A stretch of DNA of 32,360 bases from Clostridia bacterium (GCA_017433405.1 JAFRHH010000026.1:1-32360), one strand, 5' to 3'. Shown: positions 6,436-15,199, counted from the stretch's first letter. The notes: a model not told the origin generated them from the letters alone. A program made the numbers and translations.

Positions 6436-8517
6436 TCAGCAGGCCACGATCACGATCGGGGACAGGCCCGCCCCCCGGATTACGTCCAGATCCGCTTCCA
6501 TCACCACGTCGTCCCGGGCCACGGCGCTCCCCTCCCGCACGAAGATCCGAAATCCCCGTCCTCCCAGCTGAACCGTATCGATGCCCACATGAACCAGAAT
6601 TTCCTTCCCGTCCGAGGCGGTAAACGTCATGGCGTGGCCAGTTGGCGCGATCCCCGACACGACGCCGTCGCAGGGAGCGTGGATCGTCCCGTTCTCCGGC
6701 ATGATTCCGATGCAGGTCCCCATCGTCCCGGAGGAGAACACGGGGTCGGGAATTTCCTCCATGGGAATCAGTTTCCCGTCCGCGGGCGCGGCGATCGAGA
6801 CGCTTCGGGGCGGCTCCTCCAGCTCCCTGGGCGGCGTATCCGGCTCCGCGGCCGCCGCGGCTTCCTTGATTTCCTTTGCGGGAGCCTGTTCCTTTGCCGG
6901 CGCCTGCTGCTCTTCCGCTTCCTTCACGCGCAGCCTGGTTTCCCCGATCTTCGGCAGGGAAACGGACAGCCTGTCCACGCCGCAGGAAATCAGCCTTCCG
7001 ATCGCCCGGGGGTCGGCGGCCAGCTCACCGCAGACGGAGGTGGAAATGTTCTTCCGGTGGCCCGCGGCGGCGGTTCGTTCGATCAGGCGAAAAACCGCTT
7101 CATGGCACGGGTCATAAAAGTCATCCAGCCCCTGCGCTTCGCGGTCCAGCGCCAGGGTATACTGGGTCAGGTCATTGGTCCCGATGCTGAAAAAATCCGC
7201 TTTCTCCGCCAGCTCGTCGGCGATCATCGCCGCGGCAGGCGTTTCCACCATGATTCCCAGCGGAGGAACCGCGTGCGCCTTCCCCTCTGCCGCAAGCTCC
7301 GCGGCGCATTCCGCCATCAGCGCGCGCACGGACTCCACCTCCCAGGCGGAGGCGACCATGGGAAGCATGATCTTCACATTTCCAAGGGCGGCCGCCCGCA
7401 GAAGCGCCCGCAGCTGCGTGCGAAACAGCTCCCGCTCCCGGAAGCAGAGCCGAAGCCCTCTGCATCCCAGCGCGGGATTCTTCTCCGCCGGCTGCGGAAG
7501 CCAGGCTATTTTTTTATCAGAGCCCGCGTCCAGCGTGCGGATGACCGTTTCCTTCCCCGCCATGGCCCGGGCCACGCCGGAATACGCTTCAAACTGCTCC
7601 TCCTCCGTCGGGGCGGCGTCCCGATCCAGGAAAAGAAATTCAGAACGAAAAAGCCCGACGCCCTGCGCCCCGGACGCGATCAGCGCCGGAATATCCCGCG
7701 GGCCGGCAATATTGGCGAACACGGCTGTGCGTGTCGTTCCCGCCGATTGCGCCGCGGCCTCCTTCTGCGCCCGCTGTTCCCGCCGCTTCCTTTCCCGCTC
7801 CCGCGCCATCCGGTCCAGCGCCTCCCGGTACTGCTCCTCCCCGGGATCCGTTATCACCTTTTCCCCGTCCAGGATCAGCCGGCCGCTGCGGCGCGCGGCC
7901 TCCGCCGCGTCATGGGAGCCATATGCATAGGGAATCCCCAGATTGCCCGCCAGAATGGCCACATGGGACGTCGGCGCGCCCTGCTCGGTCAGGATCCCAA
8001 GAATCATCGCCGGATCCATCGCGGAAAGCCGGGCCGGGCTCAGCTCTTCCGCCACCAGAATGGCGGGCTTTCCGGGGCCGGCGTCCGTCTTTCCGCCGAG
8101 TATGTCCAGCAGCCTTCCCGTCACGCCCAGCACGTCGTCTTTTCGCTGGCGGATATAGTCATTTTCACTGTCCCCCAGCTGCCGCGCCAGGCGTTGTCCG
8201 GCCGTTTCGACCGCCGCCGCGGCATCCATTCCGCCCTCCCGGATCAGCCCGCGCACGGATTCCGCATAGGTTTCGTCCTTCAGCAGCAGGCGCTCCGTTT
8301 TATAGATTTCTGCGCTGCCCCTGTCCGCTCCGGCCGCGGCGGAAGCCAGCTCCCGGTCCAAAACGTCTGCGGCCTGTTCGTACCGGGCCAGCTCCTGCTC
8401 CGGCGTCCGCTTTCCCTCCGGCCGCGCGGAGGCCGGCATTTCCGCCGCCGCGTCGGCCACGAAGACTTCGCCGGCCGCGAACCCGGGCTGAGCCGCCCTG
8501 ATCGCAAATTCTTTCAT
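6436..8517 (-). CDS. PTS enzyme I fused to a glucose-type EIIA domain
   Basis: A 693-residue fusion. Residues 1-530 are enzyme I: phospho-histidine His185 in TSHVAIL, PEP-binding GVGLFRSEFLFLDR (286-299) and ETPAAA (425-430), and the acid Cys496 in SVCGEL. After an Ala/Pro/Glu-rich linker with an APAKE repeat (about 535-570), residues 571-693 are a glucose-family EIIA with His628 in TGHAM and the phospho-acceptor His643 in VHVGIDTV. It would take phosphate from PEP, pass it to HPr, and receive it back on EIIA for delivery to EIIB. HPr and EIIB are both in the adjacent upstream gene, 36 bases away. The start at 8517 is chosen over an in-frame TTG at 8535 because GGAAGG is correctly spaced. Confidence 0.92.
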   Translation of the reverse strand: MKEFAIRAAQPGFAAGEVFVADAAAEMPASARPEGKRTPEQELARYEQAADVLDRELASAAAGADRGSAEIYKTERLLLKDETYAESVRGLIREGGMDAAAAVETAGQRLARQLGDSENDYIRQRKDDVLGVTGRLLDILGGKTDAGPGKPAILVAEELSPARLSAMDPAMILGILTEQGAPTSHVAILAGNLGIPYAYGSHDAAEAARRSGRLILDGEKVITDPGEEQYREALDRMARERERKRREQRAQKEAAAQSAGTTRTAVFANIAGPRDIPALIASGAQGVGLFRSEFLFLDRDAAPTEEEQFEAYSGVARAMAGKETVIRTLDAGSDKKIAWLPQPAEKNPALGCRGLRLCFRERELFRTQLRALLRAAALGNVKIMLPMVASAWEVESVRALMAECAAELAAEGKAHAVPPLGIMVETPAAAMIADELAEKADFFSIGTNDLTQYTLALDREAQGLDDFYDPCHEAVFRLIERTAAAGHRKNISTSVCGELAADPRAIGRLISCGVDRLSVSLPKIGETRLRVKEAEEQQAPAKEQAPAKEIKEAAAAAEPDTPPRELEEPPRSVSIAAPADGKLIPMEEIPDPVFSSGTMGTCIGIMPENGTIHAPCDGVVSGIAPTGHAMTFTASDGKEILVHVGIDTVQLGGRGFRIFVREGSAVARDDVVMEADLDVIRGAGLSPIVIVAC

Positions 8518-8553
8518 CGGCTGTTCACCTTCCAAACGTCTTTTCCGGTTTTT

Positions 8554-10401
8554 TCACAGATTCTCCTGAAAAAACGCCTTCAATGCCCGTATGGCTGCCT
8601 CCGCGTCCTTTCCCTCCGCCCGGACCGAAAGCACGGTGCCCTTTCCTGCGCCCAGATTCATCAGCGCGATCGGGCTTCTTGCGGAAGCGCGTTTTTCCCC
8701 GGCGCAGACCGTGATTTCGCACTGATAGGCCCGCGCCGCTTCCGCCAGCTTTCCGGCGGGCCGGGCGTGCATCCCGATCGGATCCGTCACGGTGTATTCA
8801 AACCGGAAAGCAGGCGCTCCCAGGCGGATTTCCTCCCCATGGCGCACTGTCCGGCCGGGCGCCTCCGCCCCTTGCACGTCCCTGACAGCGTTTTTTCCCG
8901 CCGCCGCTTCTTCCGCGCCTCCCAACGCCCTGGCAACGGTTTTTCCCGCCGCTTCCCCCGCGCCTTCCGGCAGCAGCGTCTCCTTCGGGATCACCAGGGC
9001 CGTGATGATAAAGCTGCAGACACAGGCCACCGCCAGCCCCGCCAGATAAAACAGCGCGCTTCCGACCGCGCCCCGGGGGCCCGCCGTCATCACGAACGTC
9101 CCAGGCAGGCCGGAAGGTCCCCAGGTGGTCGAGGCCACCTTCGCCGCCATCACCAGCGCTCCGCCGAAGCCGGCGCCCAGTCCGGCCGTGATAAACGGCC
9201 TTCCCAGCGGAAGGGTCACCCCGTAAATCAGCGGCTCCCCAATACCCAGAATCCCTGCCGGCAGCGCGCCGGTAATCACGGCGCAGAGCTTCCGGTTTCC
9301 CACCTTTCGGGCCTTCATCCACAGGGCCACCGCTGCGCCCACCTGGCCGGCTCCCGCCATCGCGAGCGCGGGATACAGGGTCACATAGCCCAGCTCCTGC
9401 AGCTGCACGGAGTACAGCGCCACCAGGCCGTGATGCATCCCGGCGGCCACCATCGGAAGAAACAGCGCCGTGGAAACATAGCCCGCGGCGATCCGAACCG
9501 CCAGATTGTCGGACAGGCACAGCCTGCTGAAGACCCACACAATCCCGCCGGACACGTATCCCAGCAGCGGCATGATGACCAGAACATACGGAACCGCGCA
9601 GATCAGCAGCGAGAGCAGCGGGGTAAAAACGACGTCCAGGCTCTCCGGCATCCGGGACCGGATCCGCTTCTCCACCAGGGACAGCATAAAAACCCCCGCA
9701 ATCACGGCCAGTACGCCGCCCTTTCCCGTCCGCAGGATGGCGTTCAGCGGGCTGCTTTCATCATATAATCCCAGCAGCCTGGAGATTTCGTTGATTCCTT
9801 CCAGGGAGGTCATCATGCCCAGCATGCCGCCCAGGATCGGGGTCGCGCCGAAGCGTTCCGCCGCCCGATAGCCGGCCCATGCCGTCAGATAGGTCATGAA
9901 GGAGGCATTGATCAGGGAAAGCAGCTGATACAGGACACCCCATACGCGTCGGTCCCTGTAGCCGGGAACCGTCTGGGCGATCAGGGAGGCAAACCCGGCG
10001 CACAGCCCGGCCGTAATGATGCCGGGGATCAGCGGGATGAATATTTCCCCCAGCGTTTTCAGCCCGGATTTCAGGCCTCCGCCCTCCCGGCGGCCCCGCT
10101 GTTTTCCCGGATCGCGCTCCCGCGCCGGTTTCCCTTCGTCCAAGCCCGCCGAAAGCCCCGCGGCGCGGCACAGATCCGCGTATTTCCTGGCCTTGCCCGG
10201 GCCCACAACGATCTCATAGTATCCTTCCCGGTCGTGCACCAGCCCCAGCACATCCTCCGCTGTCCGCAGCTTTTCCTCCTCCACAGCGGTTTCGTCCCTG
10301 ACACTCACCCGCAGCCGGGTCATGCAACTGTTCACTGACACGATATTCCCGGCGCCGCCGAGATACCGGATGATCCGATCCGTGTTTTCCTTCTTCGTCA
10401 T
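8554..10401 (-). CDS. PTS EIIB-EIIC permease fused to HPr
   Basis: A 615-residue membrane protein. Residues 1-80 are a glucose-type EIIB with the phospho-cysteine Cys26 in NSCMTRLRV. Residues about 110-470 are the EIIC transport domain, with multiple hydrophobic segments and the sugar-site motif GIGEP (386-390). After an Ala/Gly-rich linker, residues 533-615 are HPr, with phospho-His545 in GMHARPA and Ser576 in ARSPIALM, the position used by HPr kinase. It belongs to the glucose/sucrose/beta-glucoside/MurNAc permease superfamily; the sugar is not determinable. The start at 10401 has GAGG six bases before it; an in-frame TTG at 10407 is too close to that site. An attached HPr on an EIIBC is unusual. 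Confidence 0.92.
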   Translation of the reverse strand: MTKKENTDRIIRYLGGAGNIVSVNSCMTRLRVSVRDETAVEEEKLRTAEDVLGLVHDREGYYEIVVGPGKARKYADLCRAAGLSAGLDEGKPARERDPGKQRGRREGGGLKSGLKTLGEIFIPLIPGIITAGLCAGFASLIAQTVPGYRDRRVWGVLYQLLSLINASFMTYLTAWAGYRAAERFGATPILGGMLGMMTSLEGINEISRLLGLYDESSPLNAILRTGKGGVLAVIAGVFMLSLVEKRIRSRMPESLDVVFTPLLSLLICAVPYVLVIMPLLGYVSGGIVWVFSRLCLSDNLAVRIAAGYVSTALFLPMVAAGMHHGLVALYSVQLQELGYVTLYPALAMAGAGQVGAAVALWMKARKVGNRKLCAVITGALPAGILGIGEPLIYGVTLPLGRPFITAGLGAGFGGALVMAAKVASTTWGPSGLPGTFVMTAGPRGAVGSALFYLAGLAVACVCSFIITALVIPKETLLPEGAGEAAGKTVARALGGAEEAAAGKNAVRDVQGAEAPGRTVRHGEEIRLGAPAFRFEYTVTDPIGMHARPAGKLAEAARAYQCEITVCAGEKRASARSPIALMNLGAGKGTVLSVRAEGKDAEAAIRALKAFFQENL

Positions 10402-10432
10402 TTCCAACCTCAGACCTCAGCCGGCCTCCTCT

Positions 10433-10486
10433 GTAAACGACAGTTCACGTCCGCCATTCTGTGACGGATGACGAAAATCTGTCTCC
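10433..10486 (-). repeat. Intercistronic element, copy C (first hairpin lost)
   Basis: Minus orientation. The head GGAGACAGATTTTCGTCATC shows that the inner part of the first stem-loop is cleanly absent: the two arms GATTTTG and CAAAATC have collapsed into one. The GTGAAC..GTTTAC palindrome and the adjoining GAGGAGG remain. It lies 41 bases after the oxidoreductase stop and 31 before the EIIBC-HPr start. Confidence 0.8.
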
Positions 10487-10527
10487 CCGCGCGGCAGGCC
10501 CGTCGTTTTTTCCTCCGGCGGAACGGT

Positions 10528-11682
10528 TCAGTAGCTTCCCCGGGTGTCAAACGTCACATCCGACGCTTCCTTGTGGCGGGAAGTCCGGCATCGTTCCATC
10601 AGCATATCCCGGAAAAGCCGCTCGTCAAACGGGAGCTCCACCGGCTTCTCCAGCCAGGAGGACAGGTGCATCGCGTTGGAAAGCATCAGTCCGCGGAGGC
10701 CCTCCCGCCCGTCTGCGGTCAGCGGCTCACCGCGCAGGATCCGCCCGGCAAACGCGTTGATCACGCCCGGATGCTGCGGGTTCTTCCCGTCGGTTTCCAC
10801 CTCGAGGGTGACCGACGCCGGCTTTTTAAACCCTTCCTTACAGGAAGCACACCATTCACGCTCGTCCGTCTCCAGGCGGGTGAAGATCAGCTTATTCTTT
10901 TCGCACACCACCCTGCCCCGCGTTCCGGTGATCTCCAGGCGATTGGTTCCGGGCGCGTCACCCGTGGTCGTCACGAATACGCCCGTCGCGCCGTTTTCAA
11001 ACTCCAGATACGCGGTCACATCGTCCTCCACCTCGATGTCGTGCCATTTCCCCTCGTGGCAGAAGGCGCGCACGCGCACCGGCAGTCCGCACAGCCACTG
11101 CAGCAGGTCCAGCTGGTGCGGGCACTGGTTCAGCAGCACGCCGCCGCCTTCCCCGGCCCAGGTCGCGCGCCACGCGCCGGAGTCATAATAGTTCTGCGTG
11201 CGGTACCAGTCGGTAATCAGCCAGGAGACCCGCTTCAGCGCGCCGATCTCGCCGCCGTCGATCATCTCCTTCAGCTTCCGGTAAACGCAGTTCGTCCGCT
11301 GATTGTACATCAGCGCGAAGGCCAGCTGCGGATGCCGGTCCGCCTCCTCGTTCATCTCCCGCACCTGCAGCGTATATACGCCGGCAGGCTTTTCCACCAG
11401 GGTGTGAAGCCCATGCCGCATGGCGGAAATCGCCAGGGCGGGATGCTGATAGTGGGGCACGCAGATCATCACCGCTTCGCACTGGCCCGACGCGATCAGG
11501 TCCTCGCCCTCGCTGAAAACCATGGCGTCCGGAAGGTGCTCCCTGATCCATGCCCTGCGGGATTCCCGCCGGTCCGCCGCCGCCGTGATCGCCACCTCAG
11601 GGCACAGGCCGGCCAGGATATTCTCCACATGGCCTGTGCCGATGTTGCCCACCCCGATTATGCCCAGTCGTATCTGTTTCAT
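10528..11682 (-). CDS. Gfo/Idh/MocA-family oxidoreductase
   Basis: A 384-residue NAD(P)-dependent sugar or polyol dehydrogenase. The N-terminal Rossmann fold shows GVGNIG (10-15) and the family EKP motif at 97-99, which positions the nicotinamide and substrate. The C-terminal alpha/beta domain has the catalytic-region pattern with His189 and Asp192. The preceding bases GGGAGGA are 8 before the ATG. It is directly upstream of the two-gene PTS on the same strand, so it may oxidise the sugar (or its derivative) imported by that PTS. Specific substrate is unknown. Confidence 0.88.
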   Translation of the reverse strand: MKQIRLGIIGVGNIGTGHVENILAGLCPEVAITAAADRRESRRAWIREHLPDAMVFSEGEDLIASGQCEAVMICVPHYQHPALAISAMRHGLHTLVEKPAGVYTLQVREMNEEADRHPQLAFALMYNQRTNCVYRKLKEMIDGGEIGALKRVSWLITDWYRTQNYYDSGAWRATWAGEGGGVLLNQCPHQLDLLQWLCGLPVRVRAFCHEGKWHDIEVEDDVTAYLEFENGATGVFVTTTGDAPGTNRLEITGTRGRVVCEKNKLIFTRLETDEREWCASCKEGFKKPASVTLEVETDGKNPQHPGVINAFAGRILRGEPLTADGREGLRGLMLSNAMHLSSWLEKPVELPFDERLFRDMLMERCRTSRHKEASDVTFDTRGSY

Positions 11683-11798
11683 CGGATTGTCCTCCCGCTT
11701 TTTCTCCGCTCTGATCGGATTTCAATGAATGTGTTCAAAGCTGCTGTCCCGTCTGATTTGGCAAACTCGTCAAGTTTCTTTGAGTTGATGAAACTGCT

Positions 11799-13088
11799 TC
11801 ATTCCGTATACTGAAATTGACAGCAGCCTCCGACGTATTTCGCGCGGATCCCCTCCCGGTCCAGCCCGAGATAGACGGCCCGCTCCAGGCGTTCCGCCAG
11901 GGTCATGGGATAGGGATGGGGAAGAATGAAATCATCCAGCACCACCGCGTCAAATTCGTAGCCGGGCTCAAAGCTTCCCACCCGCCCAAAGAAGGAGCCT
12001 CCTCCCTTTGTCGCGAGGTACAGGCCTTCCGGGAAGGAAAGCGGCCGCGCCTCCGGATCCAGGTACCGCCATCGCACCTTCGACACCTGGATGGCGTCGG
12101 TCACGGCCCGGAACATGGATTCCGTCTGTCCCCCGGCCACATCGCTGCCCAGCCCCACGCGGATCCCCGCTTCCAGATATCTTCGCACGGGAGCGATGCC
12201 GGAGCAGATATTCAGATTGGAATTCGGACAATGGGCCACCCAGACGCCGTTCTTCCGGATGCGCTCCACCTCCGCTTCCGTGGAATAGACGCAGTGAGCC
12301 ATCACCGTCCTCGCCTCGCCCCCGAACAGGCCGAAGCGTTCATACCCTTCTCCGTAAAAGGCCGCCGAGGGAACCAGCCGCTTCACCAGGGCCACCTCCT
12401 CCGGGTTCTCCGAAAGGTGGGACTGAACCGGCAGGTCGTATGCCCTGCGGACTTCGGAAAGCTCCCGCAGCAGCGCGTCAGAGCAGCTGGGAATAAAGCG
12501 CGGCGTCAGGATCGGCCTCGTGCGCCGATACCCGCGCCTGAGGGCCACGTTGATAAATCCGAACGTATCGAAGGCGGAGGCTTCCGGCGACGGCTCCCGC
12601 AGCTCGTCCGGGGCATCCCGGTCCATGTTGACCTTGCCGACATAGCTGATCAGGCCTGTCTCCTCCATCAGGTCCATCAGGAGCAGCGTAGCCTCCCTGT
12701 GGACCGTCCCGAAAATAACGGCCCGGGTGGTGGCGCTATTTTTCATCTGTTTCGCGAACAGGCTGTAAGCCCGGGTGGCATAATCCAGGTCCACGTACCG
12801 GGCTTCCTCCGGGAAGGTATAGCGTTTCAGCCATTCCAGCAGCTCGCAGTCCATCCCGGTGCCGCGAAAGGCGTACTGGGGAGCATGGATATGGAGATCC
12901 ACCAGGCCCGGGATGATCAGCGCGTCGCCGTAATCGGTCACGGGGATTCCCCGGTATTCCCCGGGAAGGGACTGAAACGCGCCCAGGCACACGCCCCCCC
13001 GACAGACCGCGTAGCCACGCGGAAGGGCCCGCAGCTCCCCCCTTCGCGGCGTGAACAGGATATTCCCCCGGATGATCAGCGGTTCCAT
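11799..13088 (-). CDS. guaD: Guanine deaminase
   Basis: A 429-residue amidohydrolase converting guanine to xanthine and ammonia. Metal ligands are visible in order: His66 and His68 in DLHIHAP, His224 in SHLSEN (with Glu227), His265 in MAHCVY, and Asp316 in GLGSDVAGG. The segments PRFIPSCS and AHCPNSNLNICSG are typical of guanine deaminases rather than the chlorohydrolase or adenosine deaminase relatives. The start at 13088 is taken, 7 bases after the glgB stop; the frame stays open 13 more codons into glgB. Pairing of a purine-salvage gene with glgB is unusual and probably just operon shuffling. Bases 11683-11798 separate it from the oxidoreductase and hold no clear promoter. Confidence 0.9.
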   Translation of the reverse strand: MEPLIIRGNILFTPRRGELRALPRGYAVCRGGVCLGAFQSLPGEYRGIPVTDYGDALIIPGLVDLHIHAPQYAFRGTGMDCELLEWLKRYTFPEEARYVDLDYATRAYSLFAKQMKNSATTRAVIFGTVHREATLLLMDLMEETGLISYVGKVNMDRDAPDELREPSPEASAFDTFGFINVALRRGYRRTRPILTPRFIPSCSDALLRELSEVRRAYDLPVQSHLSENPEEVALVKRLVPSAAFYGEGYERFGLFGGEARTVMAHCVYSTEAEVERIRKNGVWVAHCPNSNLNICSGIAPVRRYLEAGIRVGLGSDVAGGQTESMFRAVTDAIQVSKVRWRYLDPEARPLSFPEGLYLATKGGGSFFGRVGSFEPGYEFDAVVLDDFILPHPYPMTLAERLERAVYLGLDREGIRAKYVGGCCQFQYTE

Positions 13089-13095
13089 AGACGCC

Positions 13096-15003
13096 TTATC
13101 CGGGGAAGGCCAGCACGATGCACTCAAAGGGGCGCAGGCTGTAGGTGATCCGATGGGAATATCCGTCGCACTCCTTCCAGTCGGCGGTCAGCGGCGGGGT
13201 ATCATTGGGGCTTCCCTGGCCCGGCAGGCTGTCGTAGGTGCTGAAAACCCGCTTGTACAGGCCGCCGAAGGGAACCCCGGCGCTGTAATCATAATGGCTG
13301 ACCGGGGAAAGGTTCAGCACGCACAGCACCGCGCCGTTATAGTCCCACGGATTCCGCCGGATATAGGCCAGAATATTCCGGTCCGCGTCCCCCCGGTTGA
13401 CCCATTCGAAGGTCGCCGGGTTCCTGCTGTCGGCATGCAGGGCGGGATACATCTTATACAGCCCCACCAGATTCCTGACGCACTGCATCACGTCCCGGTG
13501 GCCGAACTCATCCGCCAGATGCCAGTCGATGCTCTCCTTGACGTTCCATTCCCGTTCCTGGGCAAACTCCTGACCCATGAACAGCAGCTTTTTCCCCGGA
13601 TGGGTAAACTGCCAGGTATAGAGCGCCTTCAGCTCGCCCATCTTCGCCTGGATATCCCCCGGGGCTTTGTTGACCATGCTTCCCTTGCCGTACACCACCT
13701 CGTCGTGGCTGAGCACCAGGACGAAGTTTTCCGCGAAGGCGTAATCCACCACGTGGGTCAGCATGCCATGATGCCATTTCCGGTAGACGGGATCCAGATT
13801 GAAATACCGGATCGTATCGTTCATCCAGCCCATGTTCCACTTGAAGGTAAACCCAAGCCCGCCCCGCTTCACGTCCTCCGTGATGCCCCATTCGGGGGAG
13901 GAGTCCTCCGCGATCAGATAGCCGGTCGTCCGGCCGCATACCTCGGTATTCAGCTGCTTGAGGAAATCCATGCCCTCCAGGTTCATCCGCCCGCCGAACA
14001 TATTGGGCCGCCAGTCATTGCGGTCGTAGTCGTTGTAAAGCATGGAGGCCACCGCGTCCACCCGCAGGGCGTCCACATGGAATTCCCGGATCCAGTAGAT
14101 GGCGTTGGCGATCAGGAAGGACCGGACCTCGGGCTTGGCGTGGTCGAAGGACAGCGTTCCCCAAGCCGGAAACTCCCGCCGCAGGGGATCGCTTCCTTCA
14201 TACAGGGGCGTTCCGTCGAACCAGCCCATGGCGAAATCATCCTTCGGGAAATGGGCCGGCACCCAGTCGAGAATCACCCCGATCCCCGCCTGATGCATCC
14301 GATCCACAAAGGAGCGGAAATCGTCCGGCGTCCCATAGCGGCTGGTGGGCGCGTAATACCCCGTTACCTGGTAGCCCCAGGACAGGTCGAAGGGATGCTC
14401 GCAGATTCCCATCAGCTCCACATGGGTGAACCCCATGTACTGCATATACTGCACCAGATCATCCGCCAGCTGGGTATAGTTCAGGAAACCGTCCTCGTCC
14501 CAGTCCCCCTGATAGCCCTTCTTCCAGGAGCCCAGATGCACTTCATAGATGGCCATCGGCTTTTCAAGCACCCTCGTGTTATCCCGCTGCGCCTGATACT
14601 CTCCGTCGTGCCATTCATAGCCCTCCAGGCTCGCGACGATGGAGGCGCTGTTCGGCCGCAGCTCGAACCAGAAGCCGTAGGGATCGGATTTATACCGCCG
14701 GACGCCGTCGGCCCCGGTGATGACATAGCGATAGGCGTCCCCCACCCCCACGCCGGGCAGGAAGCATTCCCAGACGCCGCCGTCCCACATGCTGCGGCTC
14801 ATCCACTGTTCGTTTTCCCATCCGGTTTTCGCGCAGATCACGGAAACGTACCGGGCGTTCGGCGCCCAGACGCTGAACCGGGTTCCCTCAACCCCGTCCT
14901 GCGTATCCGGATGGGCGCCCAGCTTGTGATAAACCTCATAGTTCGTCCCCTGATGAAACAAAAAGCTGTCGAAATCAGTAAAAATGCTGGCTCCGGATTC
15001 CAT
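13096..15003 (-). CDS. glgB: 1,4-alpha-glucan branching enzyme
   Basis: A 635-residue glycogen branching enzyme (GH13): it cuts alpha-1,4 chains and rejoins them by alpha-1,6 bonds. An N-terminal CBM48-type domain (about 25-115, with RFSVWAPNA and YKSDPYGF) precedes the barrel. Catalytic residues are the nucleophile Asp316 in RVDAVAS, acid/base Glu366 in LIAEDSS and transition-state stabiliser Asp434 in LSHDEVVYGKGS. AGGAGG lies 5 bases before the ATG. No other glycogen gene is in the window; the next gene on the strand is guanine deaminase. Transcription starts divergently from znuA. Confidence 0.95.
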   Translation of the reverse strand: MESGASIFTDFDSFLFHQGTNYEVYHKLGAHPDTQDGVEGTRFSVWAPNARYVSVICAKTGWENEQWMSRSMWDGGVWECFLPGVGVGDAYRYVITGADGVRRYKSDPYGFWFELRPNSASIVASLEGYEWHDGEYQAQRDNTRVLEKPMAIYEVHLGSWKKGYQGDWDEDGFLNYTQLADDLVQYMQYMGFTHVELMGICEHPFDLSWGYQVTGYYAPTSRYGTPDDFRSFVDRMHQAGIGVILDWVPAHFPKDDFAMGWFDGTPLYEGSDPLRREFPAWGTLSFDHAKPEVRSFLIANAIYWIREFHVDALRVDAVASMLYNDYDRNDWRPNMFGGRMNLEGMDFLKQLNTEVCGRTTGYLIAEDSSPEWGITEDVKRGGLGFTFKWNMGWMNDTIRYFNLDPVYRKWHHGMLTHVVDYAFAENFVLVLSHDEVVYGKGSMVNKAPGDIQAKMGELKALYTWQFTHPGKKLLFMGQEFAQEREWNVKESIDWHLADEFGHRDVMQCVRNLVGLYKMYPALHADSRNPATFEWVNRGDADRNILAYIRRNPWDYNGAVLCVLNLSPVSHYDYSAGVPFGGLYKRVFSTYDSLPGQGSPNDTPPLTADWKECDGYSHRITYSLRPFECIVLAFPG

Positions 15004-15010
15004 AGGTTCC

Positions 15011-15071
15011 TCCTGTCTCTGGGGGTTCCAGATGTTTTTTGTCCTGTCTCTGAAGTTTCCTGATGTTTTTC
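15011..15071. repeat. Two tandem ~31-bp repeats in the glgB leader
   Basis: Units 15011-15041 and 15042-15071 share TCCTGTCTCTG at the start and TTCC(A/T)GATGTTTTT at the end. The unit next to the gene includes the glgB ribosome binding site, so the duplication adds a second SD-like stretch upstream on the minus strand. Confidence 0.7.
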
Positions 15072-15089
15072 GCAGCTGGTCTTTTTTTT

Positions 15090-15118
15090 ATTGTACTCAG
15101 AAACCGGCTGCGCCGCAA
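15090..15118 (-). promoter_or_regulatory. Predicted glgB promoter
   Basis: Minus strand TTGCGG (15113-15118) and TACAAT (15090-15095) with a 17-base spacer, about 87 bases upstream of the glgB start. Confidence 0.5.
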
Positions 15119-15139
15119 CTGTATTTTTCTCTATCAAAA

Positions 15140-15154
15140 TAAAACTCATTTTCA
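15140..15154 (+). promoter_or_regulatory. Possible second, weaker metal-regulator site
   Basis: This 15-base stretch upstream of the znuA -35 box keeps the right half (TTTTCA) of the palindrome found at 15185-15199 and agrees with it at 10 of 15 positions. It may be an auxiliary operator; A+T richness could also explain the match. Confidence 0.3.
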
Positions 15155-15156
15155 TA

Positions 15157-15184
15157 TTGACAGGTCTTCGCTTCCGCATATAAT
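15157..15184 (+). promoter_or_regulatory. Predicted znuA promoter (consensus boxes)
   Basis: Perfect TTGACA (15157-15162) and TATAAT (15179-15184) with a 16-base spacer. A 15-bp palindrome follows directly and would cover the start of transcription. Confidence 0.8.
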
Positions 15185-15199
15185 TGAAAACGGTTTTCA
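15185..15199 (+). promoter_or_regulatory. Fur/Zur-superfamily-like operator
   Basis: TGAAAAC-G-GTTTTCA is a perfect 7-1-7 inverted repeat abutting the -10 box. Position and symmetry fit repression by a Fur-family metal sensor; given the znu operon, a zinc (Zur) or manganese sensor is likely. The exact regulator is inferred, not seen. Confidence 0.7.

Noticed and set aside
8518..8535. TTG start for the EI-EIIA gene (and TTG at 10407 for EIIBC-HPr).
   Set aside because: In both, an in-frame ATG six or two codons later has a better spaced ribosome binding site.
11683..11798. Open frame continuing after the guanine deaminase stop to the next start.
   Set aside because: No start codon or ribosome site; readthrough or a lost fusion is possible but a chance open stretch is simpler. 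The TTGACG there has no matching -10.
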